Of a stretch of 64,000 nt of DNA, positions 11,177-23,199 are shown in pieces (position 1 is the first letter of the stretch; every line of letters begins with the position of its first letter). The translations under genes were made by a program, and so were the position numbers. The notes below the pieces were generated by a model. That model was given only the letters and a program-made list of their open reading frames with translations, did not search any database and had not been told where the DNA came from. The stretch comes from Adineta steineri (Eukaryota; Rotifera; Eurotatoria; Adinetida; Adinetidae): positions 62,001-126,000 of the forward strand of contig CAJNOI010000079.1 in NCBI GenBank assembly GCA_905250115.1, in the 5' to 3' direction.

Positions 11177-13093
11177 ATGCAAAAAAAATTATTATTAATA
11201 TTAATCTTCTTCTTTCATGAAGAATCTATAGCAACTAACACTGATCACTGTATATTCAATTCAACAACTCATGATCTTCCATTGACATGGTCTTTTTCAA
11301 CGATTGATCAAGTTAAACTTTGTTTCGACAACATTCCAGTAAATAACTTGACTATAAACGAAACAATGAAACAATTATTTAATTCATTAGAATTTTATAG
11401 TTTCTTAAGTATAATTCGTCAAAGTAATCAACCTTATTTTACAAATGTTAATCTTCACAATGAATTATTAAGTATTCTTCATCAATCAAATATGAATATG
11501 TACAAAAATGATTATGATTTTCATATGACAATAGTAACATGTTTTAAAAAATTAAAAGATTTTCATACAAAATATTTTGCACCAAATGGATATTCCAAAT
11601 TCGAATTATTATTACCATTTATTCTAGAATTTTTACCATCGACAACACAAATAAAAATTAAATTAGGAATTCATTTGTATTCTTCTATTATTGGAAATAA
11701 ATTAAATATGAATTATACAGATAAAATCATTACAAAAATTGATGGTATTGATACATTAGAATATATGAATCATTTTGCTGAACATTATTCATTTATGAGT
11801 AAAGATAAAAATGTAAGATTAAATTCAGTATTTCGAAAAGAATTTTGGTTACGAAATCTTGGACAATATCCATTACCATTGAAAAATAATATTACATTTA
11901 CATTTTTTGATCAAAATACTGAAACAACAGTTACATTTCCTTATCTAATTATAATTACGAAAAAATTTGATAATCAAATTAGTTTAGAAAATGAAAATCG
12001 TTTTTCTTCGTCATTACCATCTGAAACAGAAAATGTTTTTAATTATATAATTGATTTCGAAAAATTAAATTGGTATAAAAATAATCATAGCAATAACTTT
12101 GAGTTGATAATGGGTAATAATGATAGTTATTATTATATTCATAAGTCAACACAAACTGCAATTATTAAATTAGAATCATTTAATGAAGAAAATTTTGAAG
12201 ATATAAAGAAAATATTTTTAGCGGCCAAAGGAAATACATTAATACTCGATTTAATAGGAAATCATGGTGGTCATAGTTGTTTAGCTTATGGTTTATTAAA
12301 TTATTTAGTTCCGGAATATTCGTCACTTCATCTCTTGTATGAACCAGTGGATGGTAGAACAACAAAATCATTACGTTTATTTTCAAAAATATTTAGTTTT
12401 TATCCAAATTCAATATTAAATATTCAAACTGGTTTATCATTTACAAATATGAGTTGGATTGAACCTGCTTTTAATTATACAAGAGGTAATTCTACAGATG
12501 AATATTCAATGCGTTGGTCTATTAATTGTGATGGTGAAGCATTTGGTATGGGAAAATTTTGGATTAAAAATAATGAAAGGAAATATTTTCAATCAATTTA
12601 TGTTTTAACAGATGGAACTTGTGGTAGTGCATGTAGTTTATTTTTATCGAAATTAAAATTTGCTTCGAATTTCAAAACAATTTATGGTATTGGTGGAGGA
12701 TATAATGATAATGATTTATTTGAAAGTTCAAGTTATGCAGGTGGTGGAGCATTTCAGTGGAATGATATTGTTACATATCATAATCAATTTAGTACGAATG
12801 ATTCATTCATTAATCATTTACCAACAAGTGCTCAGCTGAATTTAAATGTATATGAAATATATATTAATGCATTAAGTAGTGACTATCCAAGAGAATTTTT
12901 GAAACAACCGATTGATAAAAGATTATTAATTGCAGATTATTTTAATAGTCAACAATCTTTAGAAATGATAATCGATGATTATACTCGTTCGAATAGTCAA
13001 ACTTTAACTGTTAATAGTTCCTTTAAGATAATCATCTTCAATGTATTTTTGAGAATTGTATTTATGAAATTTTCAAATTCGATGTTATGTTGA
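11177..13093 (+). CDS. Secreted S41-family (tail-specific/CPAF-like) serine protease
   Basis: Single exon. The first ATG of the frame (11177) gives 638 residues with a signal peptide (MQKKLLLILIFFFHEESIA). The S41 core is visible: a beta strand with 'LILDLIGNHGG' about residue 355, then 'LTDGTCGSACSLF' holding the predicted catalytic Ser484 in the G-S-A context of the family. S41 peptidases use a Ser/Lys dyad or a Ser/His/Glu triad; the other residues cannot be fixed by eye. There are many NxS/T sites, fitting a secreted protein. The C terminus (about 615-638) is hydrophobic and could anchor it or carry a GPI signal. The intron-free gene and family distribution (bacteria, fungi, some protists) make horizontal acquisition possible but unproven. 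Confidence 0.75.
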   Translation: MQKKLLLILIFFFHEESIATNTDHCIFNSTTHDLPLTWSFSTIDQVKLCFDNIPVNNLTINETMKQLFNSLEFYSFLSIIRQSNQPYFTNVNLHNELLSILHQSNMNMYKNDYDFHMTIVTCFKKLKDFHTKYFAPNGYSKFELLLPFILEFLPSTTQIKIKLGIHLYSSIIGNKLNMNYTDKIITKIDGIDTLEYMNHFAEHYSFMSKDKNVRLNSVFRKEFWLRNLGQYPLPLKNNITFTFFDQNTETTVTFPYLIIITKKFDNQISLENENRFSSSLPSETENVFNYIIDFEKLNWYKNNHSNNFELIMGNNDSYYYIHKSTQTAIIKLESFNEENFEDIKKIFLAAKGNTLILDLIGNHGGHSCLAYGLLNYLVPEYSSLHLLYEPVDGRTTKSLRLFSKIFSFYPNSILNIQTGLSFTNMSWIEPAFNYTRGNSTDEYSMRWSINCDGEAFGMGKFWIKNNERKYFQSIYVLTDGTCGSACSLFLSKLKFASNFKTIYGIGGGYNDNDLFESSSYAGGGAFQWNDIVTYHNQFSTNDSFINHLPTSAQLNLNVYEIYINALSSDYPREFLKQPIDKRLLIADYFNSQQSLEMIIDDYTRSNSQTLTVNSSFKIIIFNVFLRIVFMKFSNSMLC

Positions 13094-14478
13094 CGAAAAT
13101 AGAATGTGTGGGTGTAGTTAAAAAGAACACGATACTTACACTCGTACTCGCATTTCAGGCAGTTCTTGAAGATATTGCTGATCTCATTTGCTTTTCTTCT
13201 AAATATTTGCACTATATCGAATAAATACCACTAAAAACATTCTCTTTTTTTTTATATTAAATACAAACCAAAATTATATCTGAAATTATATTTAAAAGCA
13301 ATAGTTTTGTCGAATCTTCAAAATAATAATACTTTTGTATCTGTGAAAGTTTTATAATAATTATTATACTATTTTTGAATAATCCTTTATGATATGATAA
13401 AATATCATGTTACAAAAAAGAAATTCAAAGTTGTTGAATGTAACCATCTCTTCAGTATCGTCGGATAGTGTTTCAACGTAAATATATTTAAAGATCAGTC
13501 GTATTTTGAAGAAAATCAAGATCAAGATATTAGAATTAGAGATAGAATGCCTAAGCACAATGCTCTGACTAACATAAAAACGTGTTTTTTAAGGGAAATG
13601 CAGAATTTCCTGATAGAAAAAATATCTATATGAAATGTATTTATAAATGTATGAAGTTCTGCTGTGACTCCTGTTAATCACGAAACTAATGTTAAAAGAA
13701 TACTGCAGTAGCAGAACATATTAACAATATACAAATCAACAAAAGTAAGCGTGTTAATCACTTCATATATTTCTGAAGTGATATTAATAACACTTTAATT
13801 ATTAACATCATCTACTTACAAAGATTGCTTCTCTTTATTTCTTACTGAAGTTCGTTGAATCTCAGTTTATCACACGTACTTAACTCGTACATATTTAATA
13901 AATCTTGCACAAACAAATATTTTATCCTAGCAGGTTTTCTCCTAGAATACATTGTATTTCCTTTGAAAAGCGCTAATCTTGATATTTGATTAAGTAATCA
14001 ACGCATAAAATGTTGTTTCTGCAGTTATTTGCTTCAACATCCGACTTAGAAAAATATTATATTCATAGATAATAACAACTCACATCTGACGATACTTTTT
14101 ACAAAATTAATCGTAAATGAGCGAGCTAGTTAATTTATTTTATCAATATGTTTTTTCTTCTTTTGCGAATATTTCAACCTAAACAGATTATTCGAAAGAA
14201 GATAACTTTCTAGTATTTTCACATTCTCAATAGTAATAAATCTAAATTTTATTTCGATATAGGTTAGTTTTAATTGACCAGATTGGTTACTGAGAAAAGC
14301 CAGACGTTAGTCGTAGTAGAGCTTCACAGTAAGAAAACTGATATCGAAAGAATAGTGAAATAAATAGGTTATCATTTTGCCAATTCGATTCCTATTCAGT
14401 GGAAATTTGTAAATAACAAAATTGTTTTTTGTAGATTTTACTTTGTGGAAGTATTGAAATTTTGGTGAAACCATAACT
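13094..14478. other. No gene; degenerate hairpin at 13103-13150
   Basis: GTGTGGGTGTAG at 13107 is followed by ACACTCGTACTCGC at about 13138, an eroded hairpin copy just after the protease stop. The rest is AT-rich with no recognisable exon until the short first exon of the next gene. Confidence 0.4.
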
Positions 14479-16535
14479 ATGTCAAGAAACAGAGTGGATA
14501 TTTACGATGTAATCTATTTAGATTAAGAAAAATATCACACCATAATTTTCTTCTTTTCTTGGCTATTTTAGGATGCACCTGCAGTTAATGCTGATCCAAC
14601 ACAACCATCAACATTGTATGTATATGATCAGTTACACTAGATGATAAAAAAAAGGATCTTTTCTTCTAGACCTGAACATTTTCGCAGAAGAAAATTAATA
14701 CGAATCGATGTTTCTATTCTTATTTTTATGTTAATCATGACTGGTATAATCGTAGTTATTGTTAAGAAAAAAACAGAGGATAAAACTACATCAATAACAG
14801 AAGGATCGACCGTTGAATTAACAATAATAACGACCGAACCATTGACAACAAAAATAATCATTTCAGAGACGATCGAAACCACAATGCAAGGTATAGTCCT
14901 ATTACTGAAACAAATTATTTATTTATAAATTGTTTCAAAATCGATTGCGTGCTTTTCATTTGACGCTACAATATGTTTCAGCTATTTTTCCTAAGCTAGC
15001 ACTTGCACTGATTTTTGTCAGTAAGAATTTTTTTTATTCAAAATGATATTAGAGATAGAACAAGAACTTTGAGTGCTCCTTAGACTGATCAACAATAAGT
15101 AGAAAGGTTATTGCTAATATCTGATCTAATTCTTAACTCAAAACAGATCGCACAAAGAGTGCACGTGATTGAGTAAAGTTTCGTCCGTCAATAGTCTACT
15201 GTTTTTCAACAAATCATCATTCACTGCATCGTGCTCTCTGTTCATAAATATCTCTGGAATAAAGGCGCGACGGCACCAATCCTTTTTGAGTTTCTCATAT
15301 CTCATGGATATCTACCAATCACCACAAGCTCAGGTCTAAAGACCTTAAGCACCTTGATATATTCTCTCGTTAGATATTTTATTTGCATAATGACATAAAA
15401 TAGTTTAATCTTCGATAATCAATCGTCATACATCGTACTTCTATAGAATAATAATATTGAAAGGCTCAATGAAAGATAAATGACAATGCAGTATCGAATT
15501 TCTAGTTCAATCATGTCACCACTTTGGTAATCTATATGTAGTAATATTGAAACTTTATGTTGAATAAAATAAATTGAAATATTTTTTAAATATTTTTTAG
15601 AACAATTATTTACTTCTGTTACTATTAATAGTAATATGAAATGGAAACAGAATGCATCTACTGTTGCTGGAGGACATGGGCGAGGAAGTGCATTAAATCA
15701 ATTAAATAGTCCTAGTGGCATTTATGTTGATGATGATGATAATCATAGTATTTACATCGCTGAACGCGAAAACCATCGTATTGTTAGATGGGAATTCGGT
15801 ACAGATGTTGGTGAAATAGTGGCAGGTGGAAATGGACCGGGATATGCAATAAATCAATTGAGAACTCCAACGGATGTAGTTCTTGATAAAGAGAAGAAAT
15901 ATCTCATTATTTGTGATTATCACAACATACGAGTCATGCGATGGTCTCTTCAAAATAGTCAGAATCAACAAATATTGATATCTGGTATGCTTTGCTGTGG
16001 TTTAGCAATCGATAATAATGGAACTCTTTATATTACTGACGGTTTAAAACATAGAGTCAGCCGTTGGCAAGAAGGAGATACAGAAGGTACACTTGTAGCA
16101 GGTGGAAATAATGAAGGAAACCATTTTAATCAACTCAATCTACCTAACTTTATCTTTGTCGATGAATACCATTCAGTTTATATAGCGGATTATATGAATA
16201 ATCGTGTGATGAAATGGATGAAAACTGCAATTGAAGGCACTCTTGCTGCTCCAGGACAAGTTGCTGGAGAAAATCCAAATTCTTTATGTGGACCGGAGGG
16301 TGTGATTGTTGATCATATGGGTAATATTTACGTGTCGAACGGTGGAAGTCATCAAATAAAACGTTGGTCTCCAGGTGCAATAGAAGGTGTTCCTGTCGTT
16401 GGTGAAAAAGAACGTGGAAACAAATCCACACAGCTCATAAATCCTGGAGATTTATCATTTGATCGAGAGGGTAATCTTTATGTTGTCGATAGAATCAACC
16501 ATCGAATACAAAAGTTTGCTATTGATCTTGACTAA
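14479..16535 (+). pseudogene. Type II membrane NHL-repeat protein, interrupted by in-frame TAG
   Basis: Three exons join in frame: 14479..14508 (MSRNRVDIYD), 14572..14890 and 15601..16535; introns of 63 and 710 nt. The second exon reads DAPAVNADPTQPSTLYVYDQ, then meets TAG at 14638-14640, immediately followed by ATG. Downstream is a basic cytoplasmic stretch, one membrane segment (IDVSILIFMLIMTGIIVVIV), a Thr-rich stalk and five to six NHL blades ('GIYVDDDDNHSIYIAERENH', 'LYVVDRINHRIQKF'). Either the TAG is a nonsense mutation, or translation starts at 14641 (394 residues). The clean codons before the TAG favour recent damage or a sequence error. The TM-Thr-NHL order makes a cell-surface protein. 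The long second intron might hide an extra exon, though phases already match. Confidence 0.7.
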
Positions 16536-16643
16536 AACAGTTTTTGATGACGAAATCAAATTTGATAAATAATTCTTTTTTGCCATTTTTAAAATATTTT
16601 TTATTGATAACGAATAAAGTTCATTGAAAATATCAATAATCTA

Positions 16644-16752
16644 AGGTGTGGTGTGGGCGTAGATGAGGGCATGGATGTGGGTGTGAGGTAAGAACAATAT
16701 TCACACATACATCCATACCCACACCTACAATACACACTTACTCCCATACCCT
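16644..16752. repeat. Telomere-like hairpin element (double-armed)
   Basis: Left side AGGTGTGGTGTGGGCG plus GGATGTGGGTGTGAGGT; right side CACACATACATCCATACCC and ACACCTAC, then further TACTCCCATACCCT. Arms are longer and more diverged than in most copies. Confidence 0.65.
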
Positions 16753-18163
16753 ATATTCTTCAATGGCAGTCGATAGCTACTTGATATCTATAATATCGTA
16801 CAGTAAATATTAAAATAGTATTATTCACGCAATCATTATTGCTCTATCTTTCTATATCACAATAAGAATATAGATGATTAGAATCTGAAGAAGAATAAAA
16901 GAAATGTTTACTTATCAGAAATAAACATTTATCTTGCAGTTGTGTATGTTATATTCAAACTTTGAAAGAATATTTCTCCTATTTTTCTTCGATAAAATAT
17001 TAGAAGAAAGAAAAGACGTGTAGTTAGCTTAGTTTTTCTAATATAATGATGGGGATGCTGTTTTCTATTCACAAAAGAAGTTAGTTGCTTGTTTCCATCA
17101 TTGTTTTATTCAGATGCAATTCTCTTTTTGTGAAACAACGTAGTTTATATTATTATGATTGTAATAGAGTCTACATGATTTTACAAGCTCTCTATTTCTT
17201 GTTCTGTATACATAAAACATCACCGCAACATACAATAAATAAAAGAAAAGTAAGGCAAACATTCACTCGAGGTTAAAGAAAAAAGTACACTAGAATGTAT
17301 TGTTATGATAAATCAATATTTAACTAACTTTGAAATATTAAAAATACTGTTTATTTTAATTTATCTAATAAATAGGATGTTAACACTATGCTACATAAAT
17401 ATAACGCTCAATTCTTTGGATCGTTTTGAGATTGATGAAGAAAAATATGATTATTTATTTAATTACAAATTATAATCAATCAAAAATGAAAGAATAATAA
17501 AAAGACAGATTTTCGATATGTTGTTATACTTTGTGTTATAGAAACTTAGGTCGAGTGTGTTTGATTTTCAAGAAGTATTCAGTTTTTTGTCTAATACAAC
17601 TACTCATCTGCTCATTCTTCGTTTAGATATTAAAGATTGACTTTTGCTCTATATAAATGATGTGACAGTTCATTGATATATTGCATAGTCTATGAGATAC
17701 ATGTGAATTATTCAGATTTGAATATATAAATAATAATTTTCAATTGAATTATTTTAATTTTTACAGAAAACTTCGTCTTCAGCTAAATGTTGATTATATT
17801 TTCTTTTCGAATTCCATTTTGTTACACTGATCGTCCTTTGTGTTTTTCATCTTTTATATAAGTCAAAAAGTGCTATTTATAAATATATTTATACTCAAAT
17901 AACATTTAAATACGTAAGAAAATCATTTTTTTTTTGAGAATAAAAAAAGTCCGGACTAGTTTCGTTGATTAAATTGATGAAATGAATTCTAGGAAAAAGA
18001 CGTCAGGACTGTTTCTCCGTTAGATTGAAAAAATAAATCCTGACAAAAAAAACTATGCACTACCCACTCAAAAGAGACGGAAAAAAAGAATTTATTGCTC
18101 TATAAATACTTTGTCTACTATTATAAATTGAATTCATTTCATCAACTTAGAATCTGGTGTTTG
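16753..18163. other. No gene seen
   Basis: AT-rich, with scattered poly-A/T. No convincing exon or structured RNA was recognised before the PAN-domain gene. Confidence 0.45.
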
Positions 18164-20621
18164 ATGGCTTCAACAAGAGTTTATTTATGGATTTCATTCA
18201 TGATTATCACACAAACAGTTGGAGAAGATATACGATCAGAGCAAATGTCTTTAATACGCGATTCTAAATTTCAATGTGCGAATACAACTTGTTTACCATT
18301 CATTAGCGTTATTACAACAGACATTAGGAATTGTCAATTTGCCTGTTTAGGTCAAAGTCAATGCACATCAGCAACTTTTCATCGATCAACTTCAAATTGT
18401 GAATTACTTGATAATATGTTAAACCAAAATGGAAATATGTTGGCTGATGTGGATGCTACTAGTATGAATGTTATTAGTGAAACACGATTTCCACCAGGTC
18501 AGTATAAAATTAGCACAGGTTTAACAGAAAATATATTGGTCAGACAGAAAAAGTATTTTCTTCTTGAAAAATAGTTTTAAGTTATCGAGAGCAAGGACAA
18601 CTTGGCAGAGATATTGGATAGATCTGTGTGTAAATCACAGATCGATTCGACTCAGAATTACAGAAAACAAAATTCAGCCAAACCCTTTTCGAAAGCAATT
18701 CTTTTTGAACTAAACGGTCTGTTTCCAGATCTATTTTTTAAACTCGACTTTGAAAATATCTTAGTAAAACGAAATCTCTCTGACACTTGAAACTAAATAA
18801 TCAATACCATCGAATATTAAAAGAATAATGAAGAAAAAATGAGATAATTATTCCATGAAAAATGTCTATAGATATTATGCTTTCATAGTCATAAATCTAT
18901 ACAAAATATCGGTATGTATGAAAGGAATTTCCATCGGAATTTCATAGAAATATAACGCCTCGAACAGATTCTTAGGAAATAAATAAGAAATTACAGGTTG
19001 TTTTTATTAAGATGATGATTACAAGTAGTTTAAGGTTAGTATTGCACCTCGCTAAATCATGCAGAAAAACTGAATGTAAACTGGAAATCTGTCACTTCTA
19101 AATATTATCGAAATATGTCATGTGAAATTTTCCTGTCTCAGCAAGAATCTCTTAACGGTAAAAACTAGATCCACTGTAATAATGAAGAATTCTGAAAAGA
19201 AAATCATAAATTAGACCAATCTAAGTTGATTCGATTTTATGATCTTGCCTCAATCTGTGTGATTCGAAACGTTTTTTTATTATTGAACTTATTAAGAAAT
19301 GTAAATTGAGTTGTCAAAATTATTATGAGAGTAATATATTTAAAGTAAATATCGTAGAATTACAGTTATAAGGGAAATCATTTAAATATTTTCTAATTTA
19401 TTATAATCAACGCATATTTAACGTGGATATGTTGTTACAGAAAAAGAAACAAATCTTATGCAATCATTTAGTCTCACTCTAAAATCATTTTTCAAAATAG
19501 AACTGACTACGACAACGTCAACAACATCATCAACGACAACAACAACAACAACAACAACAACAAAAACAACAACAACATCATCAACGACAAAAACAACAAC
19601 AACATCATCAACGACAAAAACAACAACAACAACAACAACAACAACGACCACAACAGCAATACCAGGTCAGTACTATATTAAATGATTTCTAGTATCTCAA
19701 ACGATTATTACTAGAAATAACGATATCTCAAAGTTTTGGCTTTACCTATTGAATGATAGTCATTTAGATACACAAGATCAGGGAACATTTCCTATCAGAA
19801 GTCTAGATAAGACCAACCTTTGAGGGTATGGGTGTGGGTGTGTAAGAAAAAGAGACACCCACCCACAGTTACACCCACACCCACCCTCAAGATGAGTGCG
19901 GGTGTCTCTTTTCATCGTCAACCCACACAAACCCTCGCCACTGTCATCCATGGGATTCAGGGCCGTAAAATAAGGTAGAAGAAGGAGCCAATAGGGAGAA
20001 GAGAAAAACCGAGAAGTTGAGATGTCAGAACAAGAACTAAGAAGAGCGAGCAGGGGAGTTCTACTTCGATGGCGAGAGTGTCGTCGAACAGCGTATTCAC
20101 AGGGTGGTTTTCATTCATGTATTGGCACATTCATTCCAGACCGCTGATTTCTAGCCCACACCAACCATGTATAAGTTAAATAGAATCAGATATTCCGTTG
20201 TAGCGTGGTCAAACACTGGTGGCATGAATAGTGCACGAAAAGTTCATACGGCATCGGTATTATCAAATGGGACAGTGTTAGTTAGTGGTGGTCAGAATAG
20301 TGGTGGCTATTTAAGCAGTACGGAGTTGTATGATCCATCAACAGGAGTTTGGAGGTCTACTGGTAGCATGACTAGCACACGAGTATTTCATAAAGCATCG
20401 GTATTATCAAATGGGACAGTGTTAGTTAGTGGTGGTGATAATGGTGGTGGAGCTGTAAATAGTGCGGAGTTGTATGACCCATCAACAGGAGTTTGGAGGT
20501 CTACTGGTAGTATGAATATTGCACGATCTTGGCACACAGCATCGATATTATCAAATGGGACAGTGTTAGTTAGTGGTGGTCAGAATAATGGTGGCTCTTT
20601 AAATAGTACGGAGTTGTATGA
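18164..20621 (+). CDS. Secreted PAN/apple - Thr-rich - Kelch-like protein (cut by gap)
   Basis: Three exons join in frame: 18164..18497, 19441..19665 and 20204..20621, all in phase 1. Exon 1 from MASTRVYLW gives a signal peptide and a cysteine-rich PAN/apple-like domain ('NCQFACLGQSQCTSATFH'). Exon 2 is a stalk of almost pure Thr/Ser with Lys. Exon 3 starts AWSNTGGM and carries three nearly identical 48-residue Kelch/galactose-oxidase-type blades (144-nt period at 20251, 20395, 20539; 'SVLSNGTVLVSGG', 'ELYDPSTGVW'). The frame ends at the 10-N gap. Sequence beyond the gap does not continue the blades, so the 3' end is missing or misassembled, probably because of the near-identical repeats. Intron 2 holds a telomere-like hairpin. 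Inferred role: surface or extracellular adhesion/recognition. Confidence 0.75.
19820..19936. repeat. Telomere-like hairpin element
   Basis: TTTGAGGGTATGGGTGTGGG starts the left arm; the right arm has CACCCACACCCACACC-type units ending CACCCTCAAGAT at 19893. A further GTGCGGGTGTCTC / CAACCCACACAAACCCTC pair follows directly, so two copies may be abutted. It lies inside intron 2 of the PAN-Kelch gene. Confidence 0.8.
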
Positions 20622-20631
20622 NNNNNNNNNN
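20622..20631. other. Assembly gap (10 N)
   Basis: Ten N within the third near-identical Kelch repeat. The frame before the gap and the sequence after it do not belong together obviously. Confidence 0.95.
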
Positions 20632-21181
20632 AAAGGACCGTAAAAAATGTACATGGCGGACAAAGGGAAAAAGAAACTATATAAGAAAGGTGACAAATAG
20701 GGGTGGAGCGGATGCGTACTTATGCTTTTTTCAGATTGAGAAATGGCAAGGGGGTGATAACGGCGATTACATAAGTTTCGAACAACTCTTATTATTCGAA
20801 TACTGTCTGTTCAGATATATATTGTGAGCTGTCAAACCAGCCTGTCAGTTATTTCATGTCTAATTCATCTCAGATATCGGCTTTTGTTATTCAAGAAAAT
20901 CTTAATCGGTTTGTAGATCCCTGTATTTATTACTAAAAAATCAACTCACGACAGTGATATACGGGTTTTTTTTGCAAAAAACTGAAAGTATCAACTATGG
21001 GAGACCAATCGAAGAGGGTGATAATTTCGAAAAGATACACACAGCCGAGATTATTTTCATTCATTTCAATTCTAATCGACTTTTAGTCGTGTGTGTAAAA
21101 CATCAATTTTGAAGAATCTTTCTTGATGATAATCGCCATTATCTTCAAACATTTTTTTTTCTGGTACGCAGCAGTTATAAT
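20632..21181. other. No gene seen
   Basis: Sequence after the gap has a higher G content at first (20640-20760) and then ordinary AT-rich DNA. No Kelch continuation and no other recognisable gene. Confidence 0.4.
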
Positions 21182-21539
21182 CTTGAGGGTGTGGGTGTGG
21201 GTGTGGCTGTGGATGTGGGTGTAGGTGTGGATGTTGGTGTGGGTGTGGGTGTGGGTGTGGGTGTGGGTGTGGGTGTAGGTGTGCGTGTGGGTGTGGGTGT
21301 GGGTGTAGGTGTGGGTGTGGGCGTGGGTGTGGGTGTGGGTGTGGGTGTGCGTGTGGGTGTGGGTGTGGGTGTGGGTGTGGGTGTGGGTGTGGGTGTGGGT
21401 GTGGGTGTGCGTGTGGGTGTAGGTGTGGGTGTAGGTGTGGGTGTGGGTGTGCGTGTGGGTGCTGGTGTGCGTGTGCGTGTGAATAAAGATGATAGATACT
21501 CCCACACCCACACCCACACCCACCCTCCACACCCTCAAT
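21182..21539. repeat. Interstitial telomere-like GGGTGT array with inverted right arm
   Basis: About 300 bp (21184-21482) of GGGTGT hexamers on the plus strand with variants (GCGTGT, GGGTGTA, GGGCGT). It begins with the family end ATCTTGAGGGTG. After about 20 bases of loop, the opposite orientation appears (21500-21539: CCCACACCCACACC units, then CACCCTCCACACCCTCAA). It is the longest member of the hairpin family. Open frames here coding (Val-Gly)n, (His-Pro)n or (Thr-His)n are repeat artefacts. Confidence 0.9.
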
Positions 21540-21849
21540 ACAAAATGTTGATTCTTTTTCGTGTTTTTTGGTGGTTGACCAGCCTTTACTTGCAATATAT
21601 CAGCATCGATATTACTTTTTTCATTAATTAGTTTTTTTAAGGTAATTCACAAGGTTGGATGAGCATATTGAAAGACTGAATCGATACGACGATGATAGGC
21701 CTCTGCTACATAATTCATCCGCATTGATGATCGAGTTGTTCGATTGTAAGTACTCCAATATTCAATGTCGAACATGGGTTTGCGTCGTGTATGATTTGAT
21801 CGAAGTCGCCCTAGAAAAATATTTTGTCATCAGTTAGTTTCGAAAGAAT
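21540..21849. other. No gene seen
   Basis: Short AT-rich stretch after the array; no exon recognised. Confidence 0.4.
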
Positions 21850-23195
21850 AGGTTACCAATATATGTTTCTTCAAAATAATCGATCAATGGTTCGTTCATT
21901 GAAAGATTCGGTAAAATATGATATGTAAAACGAAATGCTAAATTATCAGAAATTATATTTTGTTCATAACTTGTTACCGGTACTAGTGCCTAATAAACGA
22001 ATTGTACCTGTTTTAATATTAAAAATTGATGAGCCAATTTCATGAGCTTCTCCATAAATCCATCGTAACCTTGGCAAAGTAACTTTGCACTAGCAATTGG
22101 TTTTTCATCGCTGACTTCATAAATACCAAAGCTGTTGTCGAACATATCAATATCATCACTTAATACATGAACATTTTCCTACAAGAAAGTTTTGCAAGAC
22201 AAAATAATTTCATGTGTAATATTCTTTAAAAATGAACTAATTGGCAAATAAACTAAGATAAGCTGGCTTTTTTTAATTCACTCTGTGTGAATCAGTTTTA
22301 TCCTTCGATTATAATATCTCATCTTTAAGAAAACGAAACGATATTCCACTTACTTTTGTAGCTAATTTTTTTGTAAGTCCTAACTTCGTACCGTTTTGAA
22401 CGAGTAAATAATAATCATGACTATCGTCATTCATTCTGGCAGTTTTTTCGTATTTTTGTCTGATGAATACTGATGAAAATAATATTTTCAAAGTGCTTAA
22501 TGCATGACGAATAACTCTAATCAAATTACTTTTTTGTGAACGTATGAAAAGTTAAAATAACTAAATACATATTAATTATATTGATATATTTCTTACCTGG
22601 TTCACCAAGAATATGTGTCATGAGATTTATTGACATATCACTGCGTGATATCACATCAGCCAATAGAACTCCATCAGATAAAGACCCGATAGTTGTTAAA
22701 ACGCAATGAAGAAATACTGATGGTTTACAAGCATATTCTTTATATGTTTAAAAAAATTGTGTCATATATGGTTCATTAAAGTATTGAAAAGATTTTGCTA
22801 TATTAGGGTGTGAGTGTAGATGCGAGTATGACGAAGCTATTACATCCATTCTCACACCCACACCCACCCTCAAGATTCGATCTTTCAATAAATGGTGAAG
22901 GTTGTTCAAAATTATTTTTGCGTCTCATTAAACGCATTGTATTTTCAGATGTACAGTTACCTAAAATACAAAGTTTCTTGCATTTAATCTGGATTGATTC
23001 AGCAGCTGTGCTTTTTAAAACATAGCATTCACCATTATATGCTTGCAAAGCAATGTCGTTAATGTTAAAATTATCATTACCACCATTTGAGAGTAACACA
23101 AGTGGTGGAATTAATCCGTTTTGAATCAGAAATGGATCAGCTTCGTCGGTTAATATCAGTTGAGGATAATTAACAAGACCATTCAAAAGAACCAA
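21850..23195 (-). pseudogene. Decayed multi-exon gene of unknown family, split by a hairpin
   Basis: Several minus-strand stretches read as protein. 23195-22878 gives 'YPQLILTDEADPFLIQ...', loosely armadillo-like. 22800-22598 includes 'KPSVFLHCVLTTIGSLSDGV' and ends at a donor CCAG|GTAAGA. 22530-22347 gives 'DSHDYYLLVQNGTKLGLTKK' and ends at donor AAAA|GTAAGT. 22181-21850 follows acceptor TTTCTTGTAG and includes 'LSDDIDMFDNSFGIYEVSDE' then, in another frame, 'LRWIYGEAHEIGSSIFNIKT'. A telomere-like hairpin (22805-22877) interrupts the first exon, an in-frame TAA lies just after it (about 22748), and at least one frameshift is needed in the last exon. I do not recognise the family with confidence. 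Confidence 0.5.
22805..22877. repeat. Telomere-like hairpin element
   Basis: Left arm TTAGGGTGTGAGTGTAGATG; right arm CTCACACCCACACC then CACCCTCAAGAT. It interrupts the reading frame of the decayed gene on the minus strand. Confidence 0.85.
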
Positions 23196-23199
23196 TTTT

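Noticed and set aside
19418..19651. Minus-strand Val-rich open frame
   Set aside because: Shadow of the Thr-rich exon of the PAN-Kelch gene.
21072..21631. Long open frames encoding (Val-Gly)n, (His-Pro)n, (Thr-His)n and (Thr-Pro)n
   Set aside because: They are all frames of the GGGTGT/ACACCC array, which lacks stops by composition; not genes.
21960..22180. Cadherin repeat in the decayed minus-strand gene
   Set aside because: The stretch 'SSIFNIKTGTIRLL' recalls a cadherin strand, but it appears only after a frame change and lacks the calcium-binding DxD/DRE motifs; not enough to name the family.
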